DNA from: Romanomermis culicivorax
Lineage: Eukaryota > Nematoda > Enoplea > Mermithida > Mermithidae
DNA length: 64,000 bases
Reading direction: 5' to 3'
NCBI GenBank assembly: GCA_963922205.1
Contig: CAWUHX010000272.1
Span: 310,001 to 374,000 of the forward strand
The notes beneath the pieces are model-generated. The model was given only the letters and a program-made list of their open reading frames with translations, had not been told where the DNA came from and searched no databases. Positions 39,758-50,651 of the stretch are shown piece after piece. Position 1 is the first letter of the stretch, and the number at the start of each line of letters is the position of its first letter. The translations under genes and the position numbers were made by a program.

Positions 39758-41590
39758 TTAGCTTATCTCCTGATAACACTGAGCTAACTTCGCAATCTCC
39801 TGTGATAACTTTGCTAGAACAGAATCACTGCTAGGTTCCTCAGGCTCTTTTCCCTTTTGGGGAGTAGTAGCCATTTGAGTCCCCTGTGAGTTATTCTCTT
39901 CTATAGAAGTATCGGAATCCTTCTTTTCTGACACTAGGATCGGGGCTTGCTTCTCTCTCCTTGCTTGCTGTCGCATAGCTTTATTTTGAAACTGCCTTTG
40001 TGGGGCATTGCCAAATTTATTTCTACCGACATAAGCCACTTCAGCTTGCCCTTCACCCATCGTCACCTCATTTATCACAATTGGAGACTCCGGAGTTCCT
40101 CTCTTTTTATAAGCAGCTGTGTTCCGCTTATCAATCTTGTGCACATCCTCTGCTAGATCATGCCATGTTTCATACTTCTCCCTTTGATCTAGCAACTCCA
40201 TCTGATACTCTTCAGATGCTTTATACAAAAAGGTATCTATTATAAAACGATCTCTGAACTCTTCGGTCTTATTAGGATACAATCTATCTACTAGCACACT
40301 AATTCTCTTGAGGAATTTCACTGGAGCTTCATCAAATTCCTGCTTTATGTTCATCAGCTCCCTTGTTTGCATACCGACATTTGAATCTGGAGCTTGCACT
40401 TTGAGCAACTTTCTTCGGGCTTTTTCGTAACTTTTGAACCTTTTGGCAGTAGCTTTCGGTACACCCTTAGAAAGTGCTCGTAAGGCAGCCAGCTTCATTT
40501 TATCAGTAGTCTCTGAAGTAAACTCTGCCTCTAAATCATTTAGGAAGCTGAGAACTTGTGTCTCAGTCATGTCATCGAGGAGTAGCTTTGGCTTTACAGC
40601 CTTCACTATATCTGACACAGTAGGCTCCAATCCATCCACTGAGGAGTCATCAGAATCTGATGAATTTCCTCGTGTGGACTTTTTGGATCGTTTGTGCTTC
40701 GCCGTAGTATGTTTGCTTTCCTTATGACTACCTGCTGCTTCCTCATCAGCCTCTTGGAAAAATTGAGCAACTATATCACTTGCTTGTTCTCGAACAGCAA
40801 GTGGTTCAGTTACCCGTTTTTCCGTAGAAACCTTTGATTTCACAGCAGGTTTGACTGTGAACTTTTGCTCTGACTCATCTGCTTCCATCTGCCGTAACCT
40901 TTGGTCATTGGCAATACAGGTTGCAGACGTCGTTGGCAAAGTTCTACACATATCCTGAGTTTGCAATGGTCTGTCTGTAGTCATACTCACTCGGATATCC
41001 CTTTCCTTTTGATCCAGGACGAATCTTTCCAATAGTCCTTGGACTCCGACCATCGAATCGGCCATTTTATCAATTTTGACGTTTAGTCGTCGAATCTCGT
41101 CGTCCTTTTGACTCATTTCAAAACGTAAATCGTCCAGTGGATCATGACGGTAATCGTCCCGAATATTATCCATATTTTCGTTGACGTATTCGCGATGATA
41201 CGTATCAAATCGTTGTCGAGGTCGTCGAAAACGTTCCTCTCTAAATTGATCAAATAGATCAATATGATCCTTGGCCAATTTCGGCCTTCTATCAATAGGC
41301 GCTAATAATTGAGCGTCTCTATCTTCGGCAGTCAATAGTTCCTTTGCCGTGGCCATATTATTGATATTATTAGTGGCCATTATAGGCGCTACGGAAGTGG
41401 GAGCGCTTACTGGGTCCAATTTTACCTCAGCCCGCTGGCTTATGGCACTTGAGTCAGAGCCTTTCCTCTTGCTCGTAGTATTAGATACCACGGGCAGTGG
41501 GAAAGATTTATCCGACTCATCATGCCTTACACCAGGCGGAGTCCTCGGCAAAGTCGTACCAGAGGCTAAATCCTCAGCATTTTTGGACAT
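39758..41590 (-). CDS. gag: Element B gag
   Basis: About 610 codons from ATG 41590 (AAAATGTCC); the frame is open further upstream through the PBS. It contains a coiled coil (EMSQKDDEIRRLNVKIDKM), a basic/serine-rich spacer (KHKRSKKSTRG, SSDSDDSS) and a capsid-like helical domain (QVLSFLNDLEAEF, PVKFLKRISVLVDRLY). No zinc knuckle lies within gag; the only one is just beyond its TAA stop, in the Pol frame. Gag forms the particle shell. The stop TAA (39758-39760) is followed by AAA ACT GAT in frame with pol. Confidence 0.88.
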   Translation of the reverse strand: MSKNAEDLASGTTLPRTPPGVRHDESDKSFPLPVVSNTTSKRKGSDSSAISQRAEVKLDPVSAPTSVAPIMATNNINNMATAKELLTAEDRDAQLLAPIDRRPKLAKDHIDLFDQFREERFRRPRQRFDTYHREYVNENMDNIRDDYRHDPLDDLRFEMSQKDDEIRRLNVKIDKMADSMVGVQGLLERFVLDQKERDIRVSMTTDRPLQTQDMCRTLPTTSATCIANDQRLRQMEADESEQKFTVKPAVKSKVSTEKRVTEPLAVREQASDIVAQFFQEADEEAAGSHKESKHTTAKHKRSKKSTRGNSSDSDDSSVDGLEPTVSDIVKAVKPKLLLDDMTETQVLSFLNDLEAEFTSETTDKMKLAALRALSKGVPKATAKRFKSYEKARRKLLKVQAPDSNVGMQTRELMNIKQEFDEAPVKFLKRISVLVDRLYPNKTEEFRDRFIIDTFLYKASEEYQMELLDQREKYETWHDLAEDVHKIDKRNTAAYKKRGTPESPIVINEVTMGEGQAEVAYVGRNKFGNAPQRQFQNKAMRQQARREKQAPILVSEKKDSDTSIEENNSQGTQMATTPQKGKEPEEPSSDSVLAKLSQEIAKLAQCYQEIS

Positions 41591-41663
41591 TTTGAGCCCT
41601 AAGTCTTTGTAAAAACCTTTAGGTTTTGTGACACCTCGAGTGACTCTGCGCTCTTCCGTATTG

Positions 41664-41682
41664 CAAGTGTCAGAAGCCACCA
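41664..41682 (-). promoter_or_regulatory. Element B primer-binding site
   Basis: Two bases after the 5' LTR, TGGTGGCTTCTGACACTTG starts with TGG, as needed to pair with a tRNA ending CCA. The primer tRNA is not identified. Confidence 0.6.
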
Positions 41683-41684
41683 CT

Positions 41685-42297
41685 TGTTATGTTTATATCT
41701 CTGCTTAGATCCGAAGATGTCAGCAATATGACTCAAGTCCTATCGGCTTGTACTCAATCGACTACTGTAGGTCACTCAAAGGAGCTTCCTATTAGCAATC
41801 AGCTGAACACAGTGCAACAGTCCTTAAGCAGAAATAAACACAACCTTCAGTCACTAATGAGTAACTGGAAACTCTAACTCTTGCAATCCAAGGGCACTCA
41901 GGGTCTCCCCAGATGCCTCCTAAAGGTTCACACAAATACACAGAACTCACTTCAATAATATCCAAAAGGACTGGGGCTTCACCTTGGCTTGGCTCCTGTG
42001 TAAGACGACTCCCTCCAACCGCTCAATGCACGAGAAATAATAATAGTATAAATAATAAATAATTATTATAATAATATTATGCAAATATGGTGTGGGGCTG
42101 TCAGCGTCGGCCTTTACTAGGCGAAACAGTACAATACAATTTATAACGGACGCGACTCGCCCGAAACACACCAAAGTTGTGAAGGTAAACACGAATAGAA
42201 TGAATGTTTTCTTCCTTTTTGGTGGAATCGTAACTTTGTCGATTCACCAATTTTGCATAGATGTGGGATTGCTACTGCCATAAGCACATCCCCAACA
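41685..42297 (-). repeat. Element B 5' LTR
   Basis: 613 bp, near-identical to 28306-28918, TG...CA ends. It should carry the promoter for the element RNA; no TATA box was assigned. Confidence 0.95.
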
Positions 42298-42301
42298 CAA
42301 C
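42298..42301. other. Element B target duplication CAAC (right)
   Basis: Second copy of the 4-bp duplication; the element A env-like frame resumes directly after it. Confidence 0.9.
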
Positions 42302-42889
42302 TTGCAACCATTTCTACCAACCTGCTCTTTTTGAAGCAATACATTTACAGAACTCACATCCTGGAAAATGTTGTTAAAAAACTCATCAATTACACTGCCC
42401 AAATGTCCCTTTACTCAGATACAGTTTACAATATGATATCAGGCAGTGGCTAAGCAATCAGAAATATCCTCCCTGGCGCAGGTCAAGGCATAGAACATGT
42501 AATAATCGGCACTACCCAAAGCCTCACAGACGGGTTAAATAATTTACTCAAGGGACCCTTGCAAATCATTGTCAACCTTGCAGTTATTACTGTAGTCATT
42601 GCGGGCGTCTTTTACTCTTTTCTTATTGTTCGAAAATATTTCCCTCTTCCCAAACACCACGTTACCAATGAACATGCTTACAAAATACCATCACACAGCA
42701 GGCATTTACTGAGACCATTCCCCTGTCATTCGGCCATGCTCTCTTAGAATTAGCTAATCCTGGTGGGGCCCAAACTCAGCAGAAATACGTCCTTGTCGAT
42801 ATTGATCCCCCAGAACCCCTGCAATCGAACTCATAAATCAAATCCACCAATCTGGATCAAATAAGCCACCCCAGAACATATCTGAGAAA

Positions 42890-45800
42890 AATACTCCTCA
42901 CATCCGAATCACACTAAACGGCAAGCTATTTACAAAAGGCATGATTGACACTGGTGCCCTATACTCACTCATTGATTCGCGAATCACTCAAATCCTACAG
43001 CTAGACATGAAACCCCCGCTAGTCCAAGCCAAAGCAGCCAATAACCTCCCGATTCACTTTGTAGAAACAACTTTCGCTACAGTAACAGCCCAAACTATCC
43101 AGGAAACAATAATGGTCCATGTCCAAAAAGACTGCACAGCAGATGTCCTCCTAGGCAAAAACTTTCTCAGCTGATTTTCGGAATACACTATCAACAATCA
43201 GAAGTCCCAGGTCAAATTTGGCAATGTCATACTACCTTGTGATGGCCTGGAATATAGCCCCCTTTTGACCCGTGGTGGAACCTACTTGGAGGAAAAACTA
43301 GAATTACCACCCCGTACAGTCACCGAATTCACTGTCCCCTTGCCCAAATCATACCTACAAATTAAACAGCTTGAATTTACTCCGAAACCCAAGCAGAATG
43401 CCAAAGTTCATTTCGCAGCTTCTTTCTCTGAAAACCAAAACGGTCCCATATGCATTTCGGTCTTGAACACACAAGACATGGTCCAAACTCTTTACCCTGG
43501 AACATGCATCAGTGCAGTCTCATGCTACATCCCAAAACAAAACTCTCCCAGCAAACTAACCCTTTCGATGCAAAACCAGCCAAACTATTTTGATACATTT
43601 ATCTGGTTAATAGAAAACGTTAACTTAACCTCAAGTGACCTCACAGAAGCAGAAAAAACTCAACTCCTACGCGCCCTATCCAAGTATCCTACCTTATATG
43701 CTAAATCCAAAATGGAAGTAGGAAGAACAACTCTTGTCTCACATACAATTGACACCAATGGCTCCCAACCCGTATGTAGACACTTTTTTCAGACTTCCCC
43801 AAAGGAAAAGCAAATCATACAAGCAGAAGTTGAGCAACTCGCAGCAGCAGGTGTCATAAGCCAGAGCAACTCTCCATCGTGCACCAATACAGTTTTAGTC
43901 CCCAAAAAAGATGGTGGCCATCGTTTATGCATTGACTTTAGAGGCCTAAATAAAGTCACAAAAAAATATACCTATCCCTTGCCCCGCATAGACGAAATTC
44001 TAGATACCCTGTGTGGAATGAAATATTTTACCACTCTTAACCAATCAAGTGCCTACTATTCCATTCCAATTGCAAAAGCAGACAGAGAAAAAACTGCCTT
44101 TAATTGATCAGCTGGGCAATACCAGTTTAACTACCTCCCCTTTGGCCTCACCAATGCCCCAGCCATATTCCAAAGGTTAATGGATGTTATCCTTTCGGGA
44201 TTGCAATGGAACACATGCCTTGTTTATCTTGATGATGTCTTAGTTTTTACCGAATCCCATGCCCAAATGCTAGAACGTTTAGACGACATCCTCACTCGTT
44301 TTTCTCAAGCAGGACTCAAACTCAATATACAAAAATGCAAATTTTGCCAGCCCCAAGTCCAATACCTCAGTCATGTCATTTCTCAGCAAGGCATTTCACC
44401 AGACCCCAATAAAGTACAGTCCCTCCCAAATTTCCAGCCCCATTACAGCGCTACTCAAAAAGAATTCAGAATTTTCCTGGGGGCCTGAACAACAAAATGC
44501 ATTCACTAAACTCAAAGAGCTGCTATTTCATGCTCCAATCCTGCAACATCCCAATTTCACAAAACTGTTAATTTTGCAAACTGAGGCCTCAAAACTTGGA
44601 ATTGGTGCCATTCTAAGCCAACTAGACAGTAAAGGTCATGATCACCCCATCGCTTTTGGGAGCTGCACATTGAAACCCGCAGAAGGCAACTACCCAATAA
44701 CTGAGTTGGAAACCCTTGCTGTAGTTGTGTTTATCAAGTATTTCAGCCCTTATCTTTTCCAGCAGCATGTTATTGTCCACACTGACCATACTGCAGTTCA
44801 GGCAGTCTGAGAAAGAAAACCCCTCCCCTCGCATTGCCTGTTGGGGACTAGCCCTCTCTGGTATTCAGCTAGACATCCAACCTAAGAAAGGCATTGCTAA
44901 CCGCAATGCAGATGCCATTTCTCGTTTTCCCTCAGAAACAGCTAAGCAATCCTTTGACATTGAGCAACTAGAAACCCGTCCTGAGATATCGGCCATTAAT
45001 TCTGTTCTCGAAGCCGAAGCAACTGAACAAGAAGAACAACAGAAAAATTTTGCTGAACTCCAACGCACTGATGCAACTGTCAGAAATATTTTAGCAAAAA
45101 TCGCCAAGAAACATCCCCTTACAATCATCAAATTCGTGATGCATCAAAACATCCTCTTTCGTATAATCAACAAGCAGGCAAAACTATACATCCCCAAATA
45201 ACAAATACAGGATCTCATCCCCTCCCATCATGACAGCAAATTCACAGGTCATTTTGCTTCCCCGAAAGCCCTACACTTACTCTGGCAAAAATATTTTTGG
45301 CCCCAAATGAGGCATGATATCAAATTTTATTGCAAAATCTGCTATCCATGCCAGGCACAGAAAGCCCTCCAGCACAAAATACATGCAAATCTTGTACCAA
45401 TTCAGCCGACAGGCCCATTTGACAGAGTCCGTGTTGATTGCATGGGGCCTTTACCCCTCACTGAAGATGGCAACTGATTCATTGTCCCCTTCATTGATTA
45501 TTTCACCAAGTATGTGGAGGCATTTCCAACCCCTGATATCACTGCAGCCACTATTGCCAAATTAGTTGTCAACAAAATTGTTTGCCATTATGGCTCCCCG
45601 AAAATAATCCATTGTAATCGTTGCTCCGATTTTGTATCTGATCTTTTTTCAGGGATCACTAGTTTATGCAATACTCAGAAAATTCATACCACCCTGTACC
45701 ATCACATTGTGAATGGGGAAGGTGAGCATTGTAACCAGACCCTAGCCACCTGTATACGCATGTACATCAATTCAAATCACACTGATTGGGATACTTACCT

Positions 45801-46257
45801 ACCCTTTGCCGTTTTTTCGATCAACATTCACAAGAATGATAGCACTTCGTATCCCCCGTTTGAAATGCTCCATGGTAGGCAGGCTAACCTCCCATCAGAC
45901 GCAGCCTTAAACTTTTTTTCTACATCCTATATGGTTGATCTAGACGATTATACCCTTCGCATCAAATCTCACTTTACAGCAGCACTCTCAACTGTCCAAA
46001 AAAATTTGCAAACAGCCCAAGATCACTATACCCTCCAGTATAACAAGCATGCTCAGAACATCCATTACAAGGTGGGTGATCTCATTCTCTACAAAAATCA
46101 TTCGTGTAAACAAGGGCTGACTCCCAAATTCCTCCCTCGCCAAAAGGGGCCGTATACAGCTACAAATTTCATGTACCCCAACATTACACTCAAACACCCC
46201 CATAAGAATATCACATTTATGGTACATGTAAATGAGACAACCCCTTTCTACCCTTGA
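42890..46257 (+). pseudogene. pol: Element A pol remnant (PR-RT-RH-IN)
   Basis: Protease (MIDTGALYSL at 42941, LLGKNFLS to 43171), RT (FRGLNKVTK, LPFGLTNAP, YLDDVLVF about 43930-44260), RNase H (LQTEASKLGIGA, TDHTA about 44570-44790) and integrase (HH...CKICYPC about 45225-45360, VDCMG, then the core to 46257) are in Ty3/gypsy order. It is clearly dead: TGA at 43172 and 44105, TAA near 45200, frameshifts near 44490, 44800 and 45480, the first RT Asp replaced (TTLNQ), the RNase H TDAS changed to TEAS, and the second integrase Asp replaced (HCNRCSDF). Confidence 0.88.
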
Positions 46258-46339
46258 GAAGCAACTATCGAAACCATCCCCACCCCTTCTCGCCCTCGAA
46301 ACCCTTGAATGAGGATGTTCAACTTCGGAAGGAGGGAAA

Positions 46340-47234
46340 TGTAATGTACCTGCTAAGGCAGTACTGTAAATATATAGCATACTGTATGTGATAGTCATTT
46401 ATTAAATATTATTTCATTTTCATATTTTATCGTCTCAAGGGTGTCTGGGATTCATACCCAAACATTCCTGTAAATTTACGTGAAGTACTTTATTTTGATC
46501 CTTCCACACCCCTGTAGCCGCTATTGACCCAATTAAGACGCCCCAATTAATTTGCACAATGGCAGCTGGTCCCCTAGAACCTACACTAAAATACATATGC
46601 CACGGCTACCGAAATTCCTCACAAAAATCGTAAACAACACCTACACACAGTAAAAAGTAGAAGCCTCACCAGACAATAGTCTCAAGTGCAACGGTAGTGA
46701 CGGCCCCACAAAACATGTGTACACAGAGGAAATAGATACAGAAGCATGCACAGAAGCACAGAGGTGTGGCTAAGCCCACCATAGGAAGCAAGCACAGAGA
46801 AAACATGAAAAGCATGCCATACTAGGAAAGCATTGGAGGGCGTGACCAAATAAGCAAGAATAGCAAAGCAGGAAACCGTGATTGGGGGAAGAAGATGGAC
46901 AGAAGCAAGACCTCCCGCGACGCCCAGGGAGTGGCCAAAGAAGCTGTATTTAAAGAGAAGCAAAGCATGATTTAGTTAGTTCTCGGTTTCGAGATTTTAG
47001 TGTTATTTGCAAGCGCTCGTTTTTATTTGCAAGCGAGATTTTTTTTTCCGAAGCAGTTAAGCCGTGTTAGTAATCACAAATGCTGTATTACATATCGTTG
47101 ACGAATCAAGCGATTGTCGATCCCACCCCGCAATCGTGCTATTGAATCGTGCCTGGTATAACCCTATCCCGTTGTACGTCACTTCGCCGTCTGTTTTAGG
47201 ATAAAGTAAAGTACTTCCAAAACTGGTCGTTACA
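46340..47234 (+). repeat. Element A 3' LTR
   Basis: 895 bp, partner of 24033-24921, ends GGTCGTTACA. Flanked on the right by CCTC, the target duplication. Confidence 0.92.
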
Positions 47235-47297
47235 CCTCACTCCCCTCGATGAAAGTCGGAGGACATCCTGGAAAATTCCTGCTGTGCGTGTCTGTAT
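47235..47297. mobile_element. Right half of the MITE that received element A
   Basis: CTCGATGAAAGTCGGAGG and CCTGGAAAATTCCTGC then GTGCGTGTCTG match 4740-4794, completing the repeat that starts before 24033. Confidence 0.7.
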
Positions 47298-48331
47298 GAA
47301 ATGTATACTATCTGTATGGGTCGTCTGTATACCACCCACTATTATTTTTTCATTTATTTTTCTAATGTTCTTGTTTCCCTTTTCAATGCAGCTATAATTA
47401 TAATATTATTCTTATTTTTAAAGAATTTTTGAGTGCACTCTAAATAACATGGGAGATTTTCAAAATCAAGGAAAATAGTTTTCTGAAATTCATTTCAGTT
47501 TCATCATGTACAAAGAAATTGTGATACAAAGCATCTCTCATAGAAATATTATGCTTCAGATGTTCTTCGATCGCAATCTCATTGCATTCCTGGCTCTCAC
47601 TATCTGGACATTGTAACAAAAAGTTAGCTTCAAAAATGTCTTAATATTCATTAAACATAACATTATAACAATCATCAAGTTTGCAAACACAATAATATCA
47701 GTAAAAATACTTGAAATCCTAATAACTCTTCAAAATAACGTCAAATATTAATGAGAAATGAAATAGAACTGCGTTAAAAAATGTAAATTGAATAATGATC
47801 CTAGACTTCCTAATGTGCATTTTAGTCAAAGCTAAATAAATAATGATACTGACGCAACCTGTGCCACGCGCAGGGAAAATTTGGAGATTTTGGACTTTTA
47901 AAATGCAAATTTGGCTTATCATGCAATAATTTGGGCTTATCTTGCAATAAAAGCAACTATCATAACAATCCAAATCGAAATTCCCTTACTTTTTCAGGTT
48001 TTCCAGGCTGCTGAAACTGTGCTAAGAGCAAAAGAATTGAACAAACAAAACAGGCACCAAAATTATGTAGTGGAAATTTTGTAGTGTTAGCGTACAAAAC
48101 ATAACATGTTGAAGGGTCACAAAAAAGATATTCTTCAATACACTAAAACATTTTTAGCGGCCCTGGGCAGCTGCCCAAATCGCCCCTCCCCGAAAAAACC
48201 GCCCTGCTGGTTCAGAAATGAATTGACTATAGAGCGTATGACGTTGGGTGAGCGCCACAAAGAGAAGGAGTGATAGTGAAAAATCATTCTTCACTACTAT
48301 TACGTTTTTATTATATTTTCGGTAAAGTGCT
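47298..48331. other. Intergenic, no feature recognised
   Basis: AT-rich sequence without coding signature or clear repeat termini. Confidence 0.4.
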
Positions 48332-50532
48332 GGGGCCGGTTTCTCAAAAAGCGTTCAACGCCAAACGCGTCTAACTCACGTCTAAAATTCCTTTGCTCAT
48401 GATGTTTTAATCATTTTCCAAATGCAAATGCTTCGTTCCTAAAATTCAAACATCTTTAAAGACTGCAGTACCGCAAGTGAATACAATCAATTCTGGAAAA
48501 ATTAGTTGTTTGATATATTTTTATTTAGCAACTTAAATTTAATTTGGTTTTGGTTAATTTTTTTGCGTGCCGATTTCTCAAAAAGTGTTGAACGCTAGGG
48601 TTAAGTAATGTGAAAATTTTTCAAATTATGCTTGCACGTTTTTTTCTTTATATTATTGTTTTATTCGGTGATGAGAATACATGGCTTTTGTAAATCAATT
48701 TGGGATTAGGCTTTAAAGCGAACTTTTTTTCCAATTGATCATTTTTTCATTGACCGATAATGAATTCTAGTAAAGTTTTGGATTTTCAAAAGTTACGTTC
48801 GCAAGAATTCGAGCATTAGTACCACAGTTGAGATAATGGCGTGTCTGATGTGAGATAGCTACAAATTTGGCTGTAACTTCGAATTTTTATCGAACGGACG
48901 GCCCATATTTTGATTGTATCCAAAAGCTACATTTTCGAAATTGTGACAGAAATGGCGGATTATTTACCAAAAAATATCGTAGACTAATATGCTAAATCTC
49001 TAGATAATGTGGAGGATGTGTTATTGGATGCATAGTAGGGACCTGCACGGGCCGCAAGGACGCGGCCCAGCCCACACAGGTTCACTTCTCAGCCTGAGCC
49101 CGGTCCGTCGAAGCTCGTTTTTTCAAAAGTATGTCACAATATGATAAAAATTGTGATAATGCAAAAAAATTAACCAAAACCAAATCAAATTTAAGTTGCT
49201 AAATAAAAATATATCAAACTATTATTTTTTCTAGAACTGATTGTACTCACTTGCAGTACGTAGTCTTCAAAAATGTTTGAATTTAGGAATGAAGCATTTG
49301 CACTTGGAAAATGAGTAAAACATCATGAGCAAAGGACAATACCGGAAGTTGTTGAAGAATCCCAATTCTTCATTGATTGCCTGATTTTAGAATTTTGGCT
49401 GCATGTTTTCAATATGATTTTTCCATTTTGCCCGTCCGGAAATGATTGAATGGCTGCAAATTTAGACTTTTTATCCATGAAATAATTGCTGAAAAAATTC
49501 TTGTGCCAGCGTTGTTGAATATCAAAATTCAAAAGTTTTTTTTCTGGCACTTTGCACCGGAAATAGTGGCATTCAAATCCATTTCAGGTGTTTGCACTTT
49601 GCGGCCAATTTTTTTCGGAATTTGATTATTTGCTTTAGGTAATTTGAAAATCATTATTTGAAAATTCAGAAATAATTTAATTCATTGTTACCATTATCTG
49701 AACTCAAAAAAGTCAATTTTTCTTAATTTTTGGTTCCCTCCATATATATTTAATTTCTCAAAGCCAAAGAAGCATGAATAACGCATCTGTGGACTTTTTG
49801 AGTGAAAAAGGTGACTTGAAGAAAATGGCTGAAAAATGAAAATGAAGAAAAGGCAATTTTGACCTCTTTCGCCAAATGGCGAAACGAGCCATGCTAAAAA
49901 GCAGTGCATAAGACGCCTTATCTCCTTTTCTGATGAACTTATTAATTAAATTTGACCAGAGAAGAGTTGCATGCTGGTAACAAGAGTCTTCAAGTTCGTC
50001 AGAATGATGAACAGTATTGCTAATAGCTAAAACTGCATCTGAAACAAATAGTAATTATGCTGACGATAACATCTAAATTATTAGATACACACTAAATATA
50101 ATAGCAGTGAAATCCTGGCAAATTTCAAATTAGGAAACTTACAATAAATGGACGTTTGTCGGAAGTTCACTTATAAGCGTAAATAGTTGCTAAAATTTTC
50201 GGGCTTCTATGGGCCTGAACCCTCTGGCCCGGCTCGGCCCAATAATGCTTTTCCGCGCCCCGAAGCCCAGCCCACTCTTGGGCCGGGTGGCCCGTGGAGG
50301 TCCCTACTTCCGATTGGGAAAGACACAAATGCATATACATAAACATCAATGTTTACTGAAACTTCCACATGTCTAATTTACTGGCGAGAAATGCATGTCG
50401 TCTATTTCACCCGTCTAACTTTAAACGACTACAAGTTCCGTCTAAGTTTAGATGCGTCTAAAGTTCGTTCAACTAGGACACGCCTAAAGTTATACGCGTG
50501 TAAGTTTAGACGCTTTTTGAGAAACCGGCCCC
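48332..50532. mobile_element. 2.2-kb inverted-repeat DNA transposon, TIR GGGGCCGGTTTCTCAAAAAGCG
   Basis: The left end GGGGCCGGTTTCTCAAAAAG (48332) is repeated exactly in reverse at the right (CTTTTTGAGAAACCGGCCCC ending 50532). A further inverted pair lies at about 48385-48575 and 49140-49335 (GCAACTTAAATTTAATTTGGTT / AACCAAATCAAATTTAAGTTGC). It contains the separate element 49034-50308. No transposase was recognised. Confidence 0.72.
49034..50308. mobile_element. Nested element, TIR AGTAGGGACCTGCACGGGCC
   Basis: The ends AGTAGGGACCTGCACGGGCC and GGCCCGTGGAGGTCCCTACT are inverted. GC-rich subterminal blocks with GCCCAGCCCAC occur at both sides, AT-rich inside. No target duplication or coding region read. 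Confidence 0.68.
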
Positions 50533-50651
50533 TGGCGTCCAATAATAAACCTTCACCCAGCAACTTTGTATTTAATTTACATAAACATTTAGTGGTGTGC
50601 CCACATTCTTTTTATTATTCCACATATTTTATTAATACTTTATTTATTTAG

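Larger units (their letters stand above)
28306..42297 (-). mobile_element. Element B: young 14-kb Ty3/gypsy retrotransposon with extra exonuclease gene
   Basis: 613-bp LTRs at 41685-42297 (5') and 28306-28918 (3'), with TG...CA ends and a 4-bp CAAC duplication, enclose gag (41590-39758), pol (39742-34985), a poly(A)-like signal, and a second large gene (34573-29780, spliced). The LTRs differ at only about four positions, so the insertion is recent. At 13,992 bp it is unusually large for Ty3/gypsy, mostly because of the extra 3' gene. All long frames are open, but single in-frame stop codons separate gag from pol and split the second gene. It inserted into the env-like gene of element A in opposite orientation. 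Confidence 0.96.
26931..42836 (+). pseudogene. env: Element A env-like glycoprotein, interrupted by element B
   Basis: It starts with ATG and a strongly hydrophobic signal peptide (VLYLFLLIIP then a Cys), followed by a Cys-rich ectodomain with N-glycosylation sites. The pieces are 26931 to about 27300 (frame 1), about 27260-27597 (shifted), 27605-28183 (shifted) and 28221-28305, then, after element B, 42298-42747 and a cytoplasmic tail to about 42836 in another frame. A hydrophobic anchor with a following Arg-Lys lies at about 42556-42640. Breaks include TAG at 27595, TGA at 28181, TAA at 42451 and at least three frameshifts. The layout is that of a viral class-I-like envelope protein; the family is not assigned. 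Confidence 0.65.
24033..47234 (+). mobile_element. Element A: degenerate Ty3/gypsy-type retroelement with env-like gene, gag-env-pol order
   Basis: LTRs at 24033-24921 and 46340-47234 begin TGTAA and end GTTACA, and 4-bp CCTC duplications flank the element (24029-24032, 47235-47238). Removing the nested element B (28306-42297) leaves about 9.2 kb. On the + strand in order: PBS, gag with four zinc knuckles, a proline-rich ORF, an env-like gene, then protease, RT, RNase H and integrase. The integrase-after-RNase H order and YLDD motif indicate Ty3/gypsy. All reading frames are broken by stops and shifts. An env-like gene between gag and pol is not the usual order. Confidence 0.9.

Noticed and set aside
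35085..41612. Numerous + strand ORFs of 60-190 codons
   Set aside because: They are antisense shadows of the intact gag and pol of element B.
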